Source of the DNA: Fusobacterium varium
GTDB lineage: Bacteria; Fusobacteriota; Fusobacteriia; Fusobacteriales; Fusobacteriaceae
Direction: 5' to 3'
Assembly: GCA_002356455.1 (NCBI GenBank)
Contig: AP017968.1
Span: 1,736,001 to 1,800,000 of the forward strand
DNA: 64,000 nt
Shown one piece after another: positions 27,529 through 36,291 of this stretch. The position numbers were made by a program, and so were the translations under genes. The notes below the pieces were generated by a model. The model did no database searches and was not told the origin of the DNA. It was given only the letters and a program-made list of their open reading frames with translations. Each line of letters opens with the position of its first letter. Within the stretch, counting starts at the first letter, position 1.

Positions 27529-27567
27529 AATATTAGGCTGCCCTTATTTTAGGGGCAGTTTAATATT
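27529..27567 (+). terminator. hairpin between autotransporter and RGRP gene
   Basis: AATATTA-CTGCCC pairs with GGGCAG-AATATT (G-T pairs in the middle), 15 bp in all, but with little T run. It may be a weak terminator or a processing/stability hairpin that lowers expression of the next gene. A similar hairpin occupies the same place in the paralogous operon. Confidence 0.7.
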
Positions 27568-27585
27568 GCTAAAGGAGGTCAAAAT

Positions 27586-27828
27586 ATGATAGAAAGAAGA
27601 AAGAGAGGCCGCCCTTTAGGAAGTGGAGTAAAGAATTACTGCGCTCTTGGGTGTCGATTTACTGAAAAAGAATACTTATTAATCCAGGAAAGCTTAAAAA
27701 AATTAAAAGAGGAATATGGAGCAAATAATAAGATAATTTTAAATCTTTTTAAAAAATATGGAAATTCTTTAGATGAAAAAATAATAAAAAAAAATAAAAG
27801 CCATAGTAAATCAAAAGAAGATAAATAA
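27586..27828 (+). CDS. small AT-hook / RHH-like DNA-binding protein
   Basis: 80 aa, basic. The N-terminus KRGRPLGSG contains the RGRP core of an AT-hook, which binds the minor groove of AT-rich DNA. The middle (LGCRFTEKEYLLIQESLKKL, then NNKIILNLFKKY) fits a strand-helix-helix layout like ribbon-helix-helix repressors. The tail is Lys/Ser-rich. AAAGGAGG precedes the ATG. Close relatives follow the 3320-aa autotransporter (113 aa with RGRP; 66 aa without). Position suggests an operon-linked regulator of the giant autotransporters. That is inference; no binding site is identified. Confidence 0.75.
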   Translation: MIERRKRGRPLGSGVKNYCALGCRFTEKEYLLIQESLKKLKEEYGANNKIILNLFKKYGNSLDEKIIKKNKSHSKSKEDK

Positions 27829-28617
27829 GAAAATTAATAAAAAAAATTGAAATAGAGATAATAAAATAATAAAAAATTATTAATATATTTGAAATGATAA
27901 AGTAAAAAGTAATGTTATAAAAAATAGAAAAACTTATAGAATACCAGTTATAATTCGTTAAAAAAATTTTCAAATATATTAAACAAAAAATTGTAAAGTA
28001 TTATGAAATATTAAATAAGATAGTACTTTTAGAATTATTTGAAGAATATAATAAAAGTTTATAATTATTAAGGATGTAAATAATAAATTTATTTACATCT
28101 TTTTTGTTATACTTTTTAAACTAGATAAAATAAGATTAATTTAAAAAATGATAATATTACTTGAGTAAAAGATTATTAAAATTGGAAAAATGAAAAAATT
28201 ATAATTAAATATTTTATTAAAAAAGAATAATAAAAGAATTTAAAACAATACAATATAAAAAAATCCATAAAAATGGTTAGAACAATGAGCAGAAAAATTC
28301 AAATTATAAATATGAATATTAAATTTAATGAAAATTAATAGAAAGAATGAAAAAGAAAAAACTCTTATGGTTGTTTTTTTAAAATATAAAATATATATAA
28401 TAGAAAAATAAGCAAATTAAAATTTTTTTAAAAGTAAATATATAGATTATAAAATTAAGATTTAGAGATTATATAAATAGATAATTATTGTTTTGGTAAA
28501 TACATATAATATAAATAATATATGTTACATATTTATGCTATTTATTTGATATTGATGTCTTTTTCTGATAGACTTATCTAAATTGAAAGAAAAATAAAAC
28601 ATACAGGGGGAATAATT
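27829..28617. other. long AT-rich intergenic region
   Basis: About 790 bp with no ORF that has a ribosome-binding site. The paralogous operon has four more genes at this position, but I see no clear remnants of them here. A strong plus-strand terminator sits at 28072-28106. Confidence 0.5.
28072..28106 (+). terminator. Rho-independent terminator
   Basis: GATGTAAATA pairs with TATTTACATC, followed by seven T with a G. It is probably the end of the giant operon transcript, about 240 nt past the RGRP gene. Confidence 0.8.
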
Positions 28618-30123
28618 ATGAAGAAAGTATTGTGGATACTATTACCACTCTTACTGCTTATTGGCTGTGGTAAAGAAAAAACGCCTGAAGCTGGGAAGCC
28701 AAAAGAAAATAAATTAATATACAGTCAAAGCAGTGAATCAGTAACACTTCATCCACATGAGGCAACTGATGTATATTCAAGAAGAGTAATATCAAATATT
28801 TTTGACAGACTTATAGAAACTAATGAAAAATTAGAAATAGTTCCTGGATTGGCAGAAAGTTGGGAACAGGTAGATCCTTTAACTCTAAAATTCAATTTAA
28901 GAAAGGGAGTTAAATTTCAAAATGGAGATGAACTTACATCTGAAGATGTAAAATATACATTTGAAAATGCTAAAAAATCTGCAAAAGTAGGAACTTTATA
29001 TGCAATGATTGATACTGTAGAAACTCCTGATAAATATACAGCTGTATTTAAAACAAGTACACCATCAGGGTCTCTTATGCATCACTTAACTCATATAACA
29101 GCTTCTATTCTTAATAAAAAATATTATGAAGCAACAGAAAATACTAATCATAATCCAATGGGAACAGGAGCATATTCTCTTGCAGAGTGGAAACCAGGAG
29201 ATTATATGACTCTTAAGAGAAATGATGATTACTTCAGAGGAAAACCAGCTATAGAAATAGTTGAAGTAAGAGCAGTTCCTGAAGAGAACAGCAGAGTTAT
29301 CGCTATCGAGACAGGAGAGCATCATATAACAGGGGATATAGATTCAATAGGTAGAAAGATACTGGCAGGAAGAGAAGACGTAAAAATAGATGAAATAAGC
29401 TCTCTGGGGGTTGCTTATTTAGGAATCAATACTGCTAAAGGTGCATTGCAGGATGTAAGAGTAAGAAAAGCTATTGCTATGGGGGTAAACAGAGATATTA
29501 TTATAGACTCAGTTCTGATGGGAGCAGTAGAAAAAGCTAACAGTCTTCTTGGACCAGGAGTAGTAGGTTATTCAAAAGATACAAGGCCATTTGAATATAA
29601 TCCAGAAGAGGCTAAAAAATTACTTAATGAGGCAGGATATGAAACTCTTGATCTTACTTTAGTAACAAGTAATAATGATTTAAGAAAGCAAATGGCAGAA
29701 ATTATGCAGGCTCAATTAAAAGAAATAGGAATAAATATAAAAATAGAAATACTAGAATGGGCAACTTTCCTGAATACTACTGGAAGTGGAAAGAGTGATT
29801 TATTCATGATAGGGTGGTCTAATTCATCAGGAGATGCTGATTATGGACTTACTCCTATGCTGCACAGCAGTATGAAGGGAAATTCTGGAAATAGAAGCTT
29901 CTTTGATAATAAAGAATTTGATACATTGTTAGAAGAAGGAAAAGTAGAATTAAATCCTGAAAAAAGAGCAGAGATTTATGCAAAAGCTCAAGATGTTATG
30001 AACAGAGAAGTGCCAATTCTTCCAATTTACTTTATGCCAGCAAGTGCAGGAATAAGAAAAGAAGTAAAAGGATTTGTACAATCTCCAATAAATAATCCTA
30101 CATTCTATAAATTATCATTCTAA
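28618..30123 (+). CDS. ABC transporter peptide-binding lipoprotein (SBP family 5)
   Basis: Solute-binding lipoprotein of the DppA/OppA/GsiB group, 501 aa, normal size. The signal peptide ends in the lipobox LLIGCGKE. Family hallmarks are VTLHPHEATDVYSRRVISNI near the mature N-terminus, LAESWEQVDPLTLKFNLRKG, VKFQNGDELTSEDVKYTFE and a C-terminal PILPIYFMPA. It should sit in the periplasm, anchored to the inner membrane, and deliver oligopeptides or similar solutes to an ABC permease. No permease or ATPase genes are adjacent, so it is an orphan receptor here. CAGGGGGAAT precedes the ATG and a terminator follows at once. Confidence 0.93.
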   Translation: MKKVLWILLPLLLLIGCGKEKTPEAGKPKENKLIYSQSSESVTLHPHEATDVYSRRVISNIFDRLIETNEKLEIVPGLAESWEQVDPLTLKFNLRKGVKFQNGDELTSEDVKYTFENAKKSAKVGTLYAMIDTVETPDKYTAVFKTSTPSGSLMHHLTHITASILNKKYYEATENTNHNPMGTGAYSLAEWKPGDYMTLKRNDDYFRGKPAIEIVEVRAVPEENSRVIAIETGEHHITGDIDSIGRKILAGREDVKIDEISSLGVAYLGINTAKGALQDVRVRKAIAMGVNRDIIIDSVLMGAVEKANSLLGPGVVGYSKDTRPFEYNPEEAKKLLNEAGYETLDLTLVTSNNDLRKQMAEIMQAQLKEIGINIKIEILEWATFLNTTGSGKSDLFMIGWSNSSGDADYGLTPMLHSSMKGNSGNRSFFDNKEFDTLLEEGKVELNPEKRAEIYAKAQDVMNREVPILPIYFMPASAGIRKEVKGFVQSPINNPTFYKLSF

Positions 30124-30130
30124 GATAATA

Positions 30131-30163
30131 AAAAAACTCCCTTGAAATAGAGGGAGTTTTTTT
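30131..30163. terminator. bidirectional terminator
   Basis: AAAAAACTCCCT / AGGGAGTTTTTTT stem between convergent genes, with T runs in both directions. Confidence 0.9.
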
Positions 30164-30695
30164 ATCTGTTAATAAATTTATTATAAATTTTTACTGAAAT
30201 TATTCCTAGTATACAGCCAATAACAGCTCCTATTATAACATCACTAGGGAAATGTACAAATAGATATAATCGCGAAAATCCTATTAAAAAAGCAAGAATA
30301 AATGCATATATTCCCCATTTTTTATTTTGAGAAATTATTACAGCTGCTGAAGCAAAAGAAGCCATTGTATGCCCAGAAGGAAAAGAAAAGTCTTTTGGAG
30401 CTGAAATTAATAATTGAGTGAAATGGACTAAATCAAATGGTCTTATTCTTTTGACTAAAGGTTTAAGAATAATATTTCCAGTTAATGCACATAAAAAGAT
30501 TGCTATAAACATCATTATTCCTATTTTTCTATATTTTTTTATAAGTATAAAAAAACAGGCAAGTATTATCCAAAAAACACCAATATTACCCAACTTGGTT
30601 ATTAGTGGCATAATTTTATCAAGAAAAGAATTTCTATAATGTTCTTGAATAAAAAATAAAATCTGAATATCAATTGGTTCAAAAAGATGAAGCAT
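30162..30695 (-). CDS. PAP2-family membrane phosphatase
   Basis: 177 aa with about five membrane segments. All three acid-phosphatase motifs are present: KPLVKRIRP near residue 77, FPSGHTMASF near 104 with the catalytic His, and SRLYLFVHFPSDV near 141 with the second His and Asp. This class dephosphorylates lipid phosphates; undecaprenyl diphosphate (BcrC/PgpB-like, cell-wall recycling) is the likely substrate at this size. AGGAGG precedes the ATG. It is followed upstream on the same strand by a degenerate sigma-factor paralogue, only 23 nt away, so the two may be co-transcribed. Confidence 0.9.
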   Translation of the reverse strand: MLHLFEPIDIQILFFIQEHYRNSFLDKIMPLITKLGNIGVFWIILACFFILIKKYRKIGIMMFIAIFLCALTGNIILKPLVKRIRPFDLVHFTQLLISAPKDFSFPSGHTMASFASAAVIISQNKKWGIYAFILAFLIGFSRLYLFVHFPSDVIIGAVIGCILGIISVKIYNKFINR

Positions 30696-30718
30696 TTGTC
30701 CTCCTAGATATTAAAAAA

Positions 30719-31207
30719 TTATAAAATACAATTTTTTAAATCATAATTTTTAGTTTCTATAAATTTTTCAATTTTTCTTCTTATTCCTTCAATTCTTTTA
30801 TTAATAAAAATAATATCCATTCCAGTTTCTTCATAAATTCTGGCTGTATCAATATCAAGCAGAAGAAACTTTAAAAGCTGATTTTCCATTTTTGTTAAAT
30901 GAGCTTTAAGAAAATATTCAAATAGCTTATTATTGAAATTTTTATTATAGAATTCTATATCAGAATCTTTAAAAATTATATTTAGTATTTTGGATTTTTT
31001 ATTTGTTTTATTAGCAAATTTTAGTTGAAGATAAATATAGTAAAAAATAATTTCAGAAAAAATATTAATTGATTTAGAAGAAAATATATTGAAATAATTT
31101 TTTAAAACCTTGGCATTTTTTTCATAAAAAAGAAAATCACTAACTTTAAAAGTAATAATAATAGAGGATGCAGGTTTTATATTAGATGAAGCTAATAATT
31201 TTTCCAT
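30719..31207 (-). CDS. degenerate sigma-factor paralogue
   Basis: 162 aa. The last 60 residues align with region 4 of the intact sigma factor encoded just upstream (KAHLTKMENQLLKFLLLDID versus KTHLSPMENEIFEYMLAEMT, then RIEGIRRKIEKFIE versus SIQRIKKKLKNFIE). The region 2 part is strongly diverged and the usual -10 recognition signature is not visible. It could be an anti-sigma-like or accessory regulator evolved from a duplicated sigma gene, or a decaying copy. A good ribosome-binding site (AGGAGG) and an intact frame argue that it is expressed. Confidence 0.65.
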   Translation of the reverse strand: MEKLLASSNIKPASSIIITFKVSDFLFYEKNAKVLKNYFNIFSSKSINIFSEIIFYYIYLQLKFANKTNKKSKILNIIFKDSDIEFYNKNFNNKLFEYFLKAHLTKMENQLLKFLLLDIDTARIYEETGMDIIFINKRIEGIRRKIEKFIETKNYDLKNCIL

Positions 31208-31476
31208 AAAATAACCTCCTGTTAATGTAAGCCAAGTATTATTATAATATTATAGCATAAGAAATATTTTAAGTAAATCCAGAGTAATAATAATATTAAA
31301 ACAAGGAATAAAAAAAGAATTAAAGAATTTAATAAAACTAAAAAAAGAAAAATATTAAAAATAAATAAAATTAAAAACTTAATAAAGCACAATAAAATTT
31401 AATTTTTATTAAAAATATGATATAATATTAAAAATTCAATTTAGTTATTTTTAACATATATAAGGGAAGTGAGTAA

Positions 31477-31572
31477 TTGAAAGTAAAATTATTTTTAATT
31501 ATGTTAGGAATAGGGTTAATAGGAGTAGTAGTAGCTGAACTCCTGTTTTTAGAAAAATTAATTGTAATTTAA
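31477..31572 (+). CDS. possible 31-aa single-span membrane peptide
   Basis: A TTG start after GGGAAGTGAG would encode a nearly pure membrane helix (LFLIMLGIGLIGVVVAELLF) with a short tail, ending just before a terminator. The terminator directly downstream supports a real small gene; the weak start signals keep confidence low. Confidence 0.4.
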   Translation: MKVKLFLIMLGIGLIGVVVAELLFLEKLIVI

Positions 31573-31581
31573 AAATGTATT

Positions 31582-31624
31582 AATCCCTTTACACAGTTCT
31601 GCAGCACTATGCAAAGGGATTTTT
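31582..31624. terminator. bidirectional terminator
   Basis: AATCCCTTT / AAAGGGATT stem with a 22-nt loop and T run on the plus strand. It separates the small plus-strand ORF from the sigma factor gene. Confidence 0.75.
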
Positions 31625-31629
31625 GTTGA

Positions 31630-32223
31630 CTACTCTTTTTCATATTCTTCAATAAAGTTTTTTAGTTTTTTCTTTATTCTTTGAATACTGTTATCTACAG
31701 ATTTCAGTTCTCTTCCAGTTTTTTCTGCTATTTCAGTATAAGTCATTTCAGCAAGCATATATTCAAAAATTTCATTTTCCATAGGGCTTAAATGTGTTTT
31801 TAAATATTTGTTCAGATACTTCATTTTTTCCTTACTTAGATAGATTTCTTCTGGATTGTAAAAATTAAATGATTTATTGTCATATGTAAGGTCTGCTTCA
31901 TCTTCATCATCTGAAGAAGTAGAAACTGCCATATTTAATATTCTATTTTTTCCAGAATTGGAATTTTTTAATGCAGTTATAATTTGACGTTTAATACATA
32001 ATAATGCAAAAGTTGTAAAAGAAGCATTTTTACTTTCATCATAAGCATTGATAGCTTTTAAAAGTCCAATCATGGCTTCCTGCATAACATCTTCTCTGTC
32101 ACCACCATGAAAGAAGTATTTTTTAGTTTTGAAAATCATAAGTTGTTTGAAACTTTCAAAGATTTGTTGTATGGCGTCTTCGTCACCCTCTTGAGCGGCA
32201 TGAATAGTGTGAATATTTATCAT
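31630..32223 (-). CDS. sigma-70 family RNA polymerase sigma factor (SigH-like)
   Basis: 197 aa, the size of group 3/4 factors. Region 2 is clear: GDREDVMQEAMIGLLKAINA, then FTTFALLCIKRQIITALK (residues about 40-90). An acidic Ser/Asp linker follows (SSDDEDEADL). Region 4 is complete (LSPMENEIFEYMLAEMTYTE, then SVDNSIQRIKKKL). The pattern is closest to SigH/RpsF-like sigma factors of Firmicutes, here in a non-sporulating organism. AGGAGG precedes the ATG. A degenerate paralogue lies downstream on the same strand. Target promoters are unknown. Confidence 0.88.
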   Translation of the reverse strand: MINIHTIHAAQEGDEDAIQQIFESFKQLMIFKTKKYFFHGGDREDVMQEAMIGLLKAINAYDESKNASFTTFALLCIKRQIITALKNSNSGKNRILNMAVSTSSDDEDEADLTYDNKSFNFYNPEEIYLSKEKMKYLNKYLKTHLSPMENEIFEYMLAEMTYTEIAEKTGRELKSVDNSIQRIKKKLKNFIEEYEKE

Positions 32224-32944
32224 TTTTTTCCTCCTTAAGTAAATTAAGTTTATGTATAAAATGATAAAATCTTCTCCCAGTATTAATATAGAAACATTTA
32301 ACGACTATATTATATAGAAAAATAATTTTTTTTCAATAGAAAAATAAAAAAATATAGAAAAATATAAAATTACTTTTGTAATATTATTGACATGAAAATA
32401 CTAAAAAAACAGACAACGAGATGGTTTGTGAACGAAAGTATATAAAAAGTATCATCTATTTTTCGTATACAAAAAAAATTTTTAATTTTTTTGAAAATAG
32501 TTTTATATGTTTTAAAAAATAACAAAATATATTAGTATAAAAGTACGTTCATTAACAAGGAAAAGAAAATAGATATCATAAATAGACTAAGCAGAGATAT
32601 TTTTTAAAAAATTAAATATTATTTATTAAAATAAAAGGATTTTTACAAAAATTTAGAATAGAATTTATAGGAATAATCTACAAATTAAATTAAAAATGAT
32701 ATATTTAATTAATTTATTTCAAATAATGAAATACTTAGCTAATTTAAAAACAAAAAAATAAAATATACATAATAAAAAAACAAAATTATTTTATTATAAA
32801 AATATAAATTAGCTTTTATGATTCTTTAATATTAAAATTAGAAAGAATGAGAAGTTCTATATAGTTAAAATATATTTTAAAAGTTAAAAACAGATGATAT
32901 AATAAAAAATATAAAGAGATAATGAAATGGGATGGGGATAGAAA
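32224..32944. other. long intergenic region, no gene seen
   Basis: About 720 bp, extremely AT-rich. No ORF with start signals, no strong hairpin. The right end holds TGATATAAT, an extended -10 box, at 32895-32903, about 40 nt before the next gene; the same box precedes its paralogue at 63 kb. Confidence 0.5.
32895..32903 (+). promoter_or_regulatory. extended -10 promoter element
   Basis: TGATATAAT with a poor -35, shared with the promoter of the paralogous gene at 63066. Confidence 0.5.
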
Positions 32945-33304
32945 ATGAAAAGAATTGTTAAGAATAATTTAGATCAACAGTTAATAAATTCTATGGTATT
33001 GTATCATGAACTCTTGAAGGAGTCTTTTAAGAAAAAGGAAAGAGTAAAGAGTAAAATTATTGTTCCTGAATTTAAATATTCAGAGTTGTTATATTATACA
33101 GAGTTAAAAAATACTTTGGAATGTCTAAAACATAATTATAAAGAATTGTTGAAATATATTAAAAGTGAAAATTATTCTCCTTTATTGAAAGTAATATTTT
33201 TATATGATTATGAATATTGTGTCCCTGCAGTGGTGAATATGACTTTAAAAGAATTTTTATCAAGTGATTTATACATTGGAAAAGATGAAATCAAAATAAA
33301 ATAA
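32945..33304 (+). CDS. hypothetical protein, 119 aa, paralogue of 121-aa protein at 63 kb
   Basis: No known domain recognised. It is soluble and mixed alpha/beta. About half its residues match the protein encoded at 63066-63431: QLINSMV near the start, VPEFKYSEL, LECLK-NY-ELL-Y-KSENYSPLLKV-FLYD in the centre, and FL-SDL-(I/V)GK at the end. The conserved SENYSPLLKVxFLYD core is likely functional. Both genes are single-gene units with the same extended -10 promoter. The start follows GGGATGGGGA. It could be a small regulator; nothing shows this directly. Confidence 0.75.
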   Translation: MKRIVKNNLDQQLINSMVLYHELLKESFKKKERVKSKIIVPEFKYSELLYYTELKNTLECLKHNYKELLKYIKSENYSPLLKVIFLYDYEYCVPAVVNMTLKEFLSSDLYIGKDEIKIK

Positions 33305-33320
33305 TTAAAATAGCAATAAA

Positions 33321-33357
33321 AAACACCTTAAATATAAAAAGAAGGTGTTTTTTTTAT
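33321..33357. terminator. bidirectional terminator
   Basis: AAACACCTT / AAGGTGTTT stem with a T run on the plus strand, between convergent genes. Confidence 0.85.
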
Positions 33358-33364
33358 TAATAAA

Positions 33365-34030
33365 TTATTTATTTTCATATTTAATCAGTGAAGCTAAGAA
33401 TAATAGTATAATACAGCAGAACCAAATTGCATATATACCACATAGAGTACTTAAAAGTCCTCCAAAGAATATTCCTACTGGAAATGAAAATACTAATATA
33501 AAATATTTAGAAGCTATTTTAAAAGATTCAACATCTTTTTTTATTAAAACATCTCCAATATGTGCTCCAAGGCTTCTTAAATTTCCTGTTGCAATAGTGC
33601 TGTTATGTACATTGCCATTATATTTTCTAAAATTGCTTAATTGAAAAGTTGTAATAACAGAGAGTAAGAAATTTACTATATTATTAGAAAAAGAAGTAGA
33701 AATGAACCCAACTCCCAGTAGAATAATAAGTTCTGTCAGTAAGAGAGCTTTTTGTAATTTTGGTATTTCATATTCTTTTAAAGTAAATTTTAACAGTTGA
33801 GCAAATATGGCTCCTAAAAGACATCCTGAAATAGGAACAATACTGGATATAAGCATATTAAAATCATTCTGATATAAAGATAATCCTATTTTAGCCATAT
33901 TTCCTGTATGCATACTGACAAAAGCCTGTCCTCTTGTAAAAAATGCATAGGCATTAATAAATCCCCCAATGAAAGTAAGAAGACCCATAAAAATCAAACT
34001 TTCATCTACCTTGTTTTTTTTCACTTCCAT
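33365..34030 (-). CDS. YoaK/DUF1275 family membrane protein
   Basis: 221 aa with about six membrane segments. The family opening is plain: GLLTFIGGFINAYAFFTRGQAFVSMHTGNMAKIG, where the GGFxNAY and HTGNM motifs are diagnostic, followed by a conserved NGNVHNSTIATGNLRSLG segment. DUF1275 proteins are inner-membrane proteins of unknown transport role. GGGGGA precedes the ATG. It is monocistronic, convergent with the 119-aa gene. Confidence 0.9.
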   Translation of the reverse strand: MEVKKNKVDESLIFMGLLTFIGGFINAYAFFTRGQAFVSMHTGNMAKIGLSLYQNDFNMLISSIVPISGCLLGAIFAQLLKFTLKEYEIPKLQKALLLTELIILLGVGFISTSFSNNIVNFLLSVITTFQLSNFRKYNGNVHNSTIATGNLRSLGAHIGDVLIKKDVESFKIASKYFILVFSFPVGIFFGGLLSTLCGIYAIWFCCIILLFLASLIKYENK

Positions 34031-34470
34031 AATAAAATCCCCCTTAGTTGTTCATATAGAGACTATAACATAATCAAAAACTATTTTCAATAAAAAATAT
34101 CTGTAAAAATAAGAATAAAACTTAAAAATAAAGGAAAAGAGAATATTAAAGATAAGAACATAAATAAAGAAAAATAATTTGTTTTTTAAATAATAGTATA
34201 TTGTATACTATTATTTAAGTGAAGAAATTATTAAAAAATATTTTGGCAAATAAAATATACAGAATAAAAGTAAGAAAAAATTTTATTAAATTCTATATTG
34301 CAGTAAAAATACTTTAAAATCGAGAGAATAAAGAAATAAATCTAAAAAGTGTGGTATAATGTATTATAGGAAATTAAAATTTGACTATCAAAATTTATAT
34401 ATAATAAAAATAAATTTTAAACTAATAATTTTATATTATATATTGATGCCATGGAAAAAGGAGGAGAGTT
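34031..34470. other. intergenic region with a long perfect palindrome
   Basis: No ORF. It holds a 33-bp palindrome (34186-34218) described separately. No convincing promoter for the next gene, although TTGACT occurs at 34381 with poorly spaced TATAAT. Confidence 0.5.
34186..34218. repeat. perfect 15-bp inverted repeat with 3-nt loop
   Basis: TTAAATAATAGTATA and TATACTATTATTTAA around TTG. It is not followed by a T run, so an operator or cruciform is more likely than a terminator. Confidence 0.8.
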
Positions 34471-34989
34471 ATGGAAGATAGATTCATTATTTTTACAGGG
34501 ACAATTTGCAGCACTTATTTAAGCAGAATGAGAGATTATGCTTTAAGGGATTTAGAAAATGAAACTAAAAAGGGAAAGACTAATTTTTTAAAATTTTCTA
34601 AAATAGTAGAAAAAATCTATAAAGAAAATAAAATAGATTATTTAAATTTTTCTTATGGTGAAATAAAAAAAATAGTAGAAAAGAATAAAATAATTTTTTC
34701 ACTGCCTTTTTCTGGGAGTGGGGAATTATTAAAAGTATCACCCAATTCAATAGAAGGACTGAAACTGCCTGTAATGAGAAGAGAAGAAGAAATTATATTT
34801 TCTTTAAAAGAAACTGAATTTAAAAATGAACATGAAATAAAAGAGGAACTTATAAATCTTTTAGACAAAATAAATGAGATTTGCAGCTTTTTAAAGAAAG
34901 AAATTGAAGGTTATAATAAAGAACTTGCTGATATGCTGAAAGAAAAGAGTGTAGAATTATATGAAAAAATTTCATTTAGAAGCTGGTAA
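34471..34989 (+). CDS. hypothetical protein, 172 aa
   Basis: Family not recognised. The protein is soluble and predominantly helical. It has a Lys/Glu-rich middle and a C-terminal helix (EIKEELINLLDKINEICSFL). A GSGELLKVSPNS loop sits near residue 82. AAAGGAGGAG precedes the ATG, a strong site. It is monocistronic, with an upstream palindrome that may be its operator. Confidence 0.7.
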   Translation: MEDRFIIFTGTICSTYLSRMRDYALRDLENETKKGKTNFLKFSKIVEKIYKENKIDYLNFSYGEIKKIVEKNKIIFSLPFSGSGELLKVSPNSIEGLKLPVMRREEEIIFSLKETEFKNEHEIKEELINLLDKINEICSFLKKEIEGYNKELADMLKEKSVELYEKISFRSW

Positions 34990-35197
34990 GATTTTATTAT
35001 AAAATTTTTTACAGTTATTTTGAATATTCAAAGGGATGTATAAAAAGAATTTTGAATTATAAATAAAAATTTAAAGATTGATTATTGATGAAAAATTTTA
35101 TTTTTAATTTAGAAGAAAATTATTATATACAGATAAAATGATAAGAGTCTCATGGAAATGACAGGTAATATTGAAATTTTTAAAATATATAAAAAAT

Positions 35198-35250
35198 AAA
35201 AGAGATATTTATAAGCAGTTTAAAAATAAACTATTATAATATCTCTTTTT
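35198..35250. terminator. bidirectional terminator
   Basis: AAAAGAGATATT / AATATCTCTTTT stem with T run, between convergent genes. Confidence 0.75.
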
Positions 35251-35272
35251 ATTTTACTAGAATAAAAAATAT

Positions 35273-35647
35273 TTATTCTAAATCATTATTTATAGTAGGC
35301 AGAGCAAAACCAATACGTCTGGCTGGTTTTGTTTTATCTTCTCTTTCAACAAAAGTAATTAAAAAATTAAGTTGGCTGATATGTTGTATAAGTTGTGCTT
35401 CTTTTCCTTCAACAAATCCATAAAAATATAATATATCAGGATTTTGATAACCAATATCTGTAACAGACATTACAACTGAAGATCCAAAAGAAGCAAGTTT
35501 TAAAGCAATTTCATGATCATCATCTAATATTTCTTCAAATTCTTTAATCTGCTCAACTAATTTTTCATATTTCCAATCAGCCATATTATAATCACGTGGT
35601 AATGAATCAATAATATCTGGTAATTCCTTTTTTTTATGTTTACTCAT
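35273..35647 (-). CDS. DUF6173-like protein, 124 aa
   Basis: A small soluble protein with LPRDYNMADWKYEKLVEQIKEFEEIL at the N-terminus, then DHEIALKLASFGSSVVMSVTDIGYQNPDILYFYG, LIQHISQLNFLI and a closing ARRIGF. I associate this pattern (ADW-YE, GYxNPD, IQHxSQL, RRIGF) with DUF6173, from memory. Function is unknown. I start it at the second ATG, 8 nt from GGGGGA; the ATG two codons earlier is adjacent to the ribosome-binding site. Confidence 0.7.
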   Translation of the reverse strand: MSKHKKKELPDIIDSLPRDYNMADWKYEKLVEQIKEFEEILDDDHEIALKLASFGSSVVMSVTDIGYQNPDILYFYGFVEGKEAQLIQHISQLNFLITFVEREDKTKPARRIGFALPTINNDLE

Positions 35648-36040
35648 AAACATTCCCCCAATATATCCGAATTAATAAAATCCAGAATTTCTAAGCTAAT
35701 TAAAAGAAAGGATATTAAGAATATATTTTTAAGGTATTTTAATTAGTTTAGATTAAAAAGTAAATATTTGTTCTATAGTAATATTATAGCATAATTTTTT
35801 ATCAAATAATTCATTAAATATTGATTTAAGGGGAATATATATAAATTAATGCTTAACCATAAATAAAAAATTATAATTTTATTATGAAGAATGCATCATA
35901 AGTATATTAGATATAAAAATTTATTGCATAGAGAATGAAAAGATTAATTTTAATCAATTATATATAAAAGCAAAAAATAATTAATACTTTAGCTATTGGA
36001 TTAATTAAGATATTTTGTTAAAGACAGCAGTTTTAAAGTT
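35648..36040. other. intergenic stretch, no gene seen
   Basis: About 390 bp, AT-rich, no ORF, repeat or hairpin that stands out. Confidence 0.45.
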
Positions 36041-36250
36041 TTACTTTTTATAAGTTTCAGGACAGCAGTGGGGACAGCCACAGGCACAAGGATAACCATG
36101 TTTTTTAGCATACTCTATAGCTTCTATTTCATTCGGAAACCATCCTAATGAATAAGTATAAACATTTCTTTGTCCAAAGCTACATTCAATAGTATGTATT
36201 TGATTATTTCCAGCATTATCTTTATTTTGGCTTATTATATAGATTGGCAT
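36041..36250 (-). CDS. small Cys-rich protein, 69 aa
   Basis: Unknown family. The N-terminal half looks like a small beta-alpha unit (TIECSFGQRNVYTYSLGWFP, then EAIEYAKKHG). The C-terminus YPCACGCPHCCPE clusters five cysteines and a histidine, suggesting metal binding. GGAGAG precedes the ATG. It lies just downstream of copy 1 of a structured RNA with its own terminator, so expression may depend on read-through of that terminator. Confidence 0.7.
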   Translation of the reverse strand: MPIYIISQNKDNAGNNQIHTIECSFGQRNVYTYSLGWFPNEIEAIEYAKKHGYPCACGCPHCCPETYKK

Positions 36251-36291
36251 AAAAATACTCTCCTTTTAAAGTTTATTATTTAAATTAGTAA

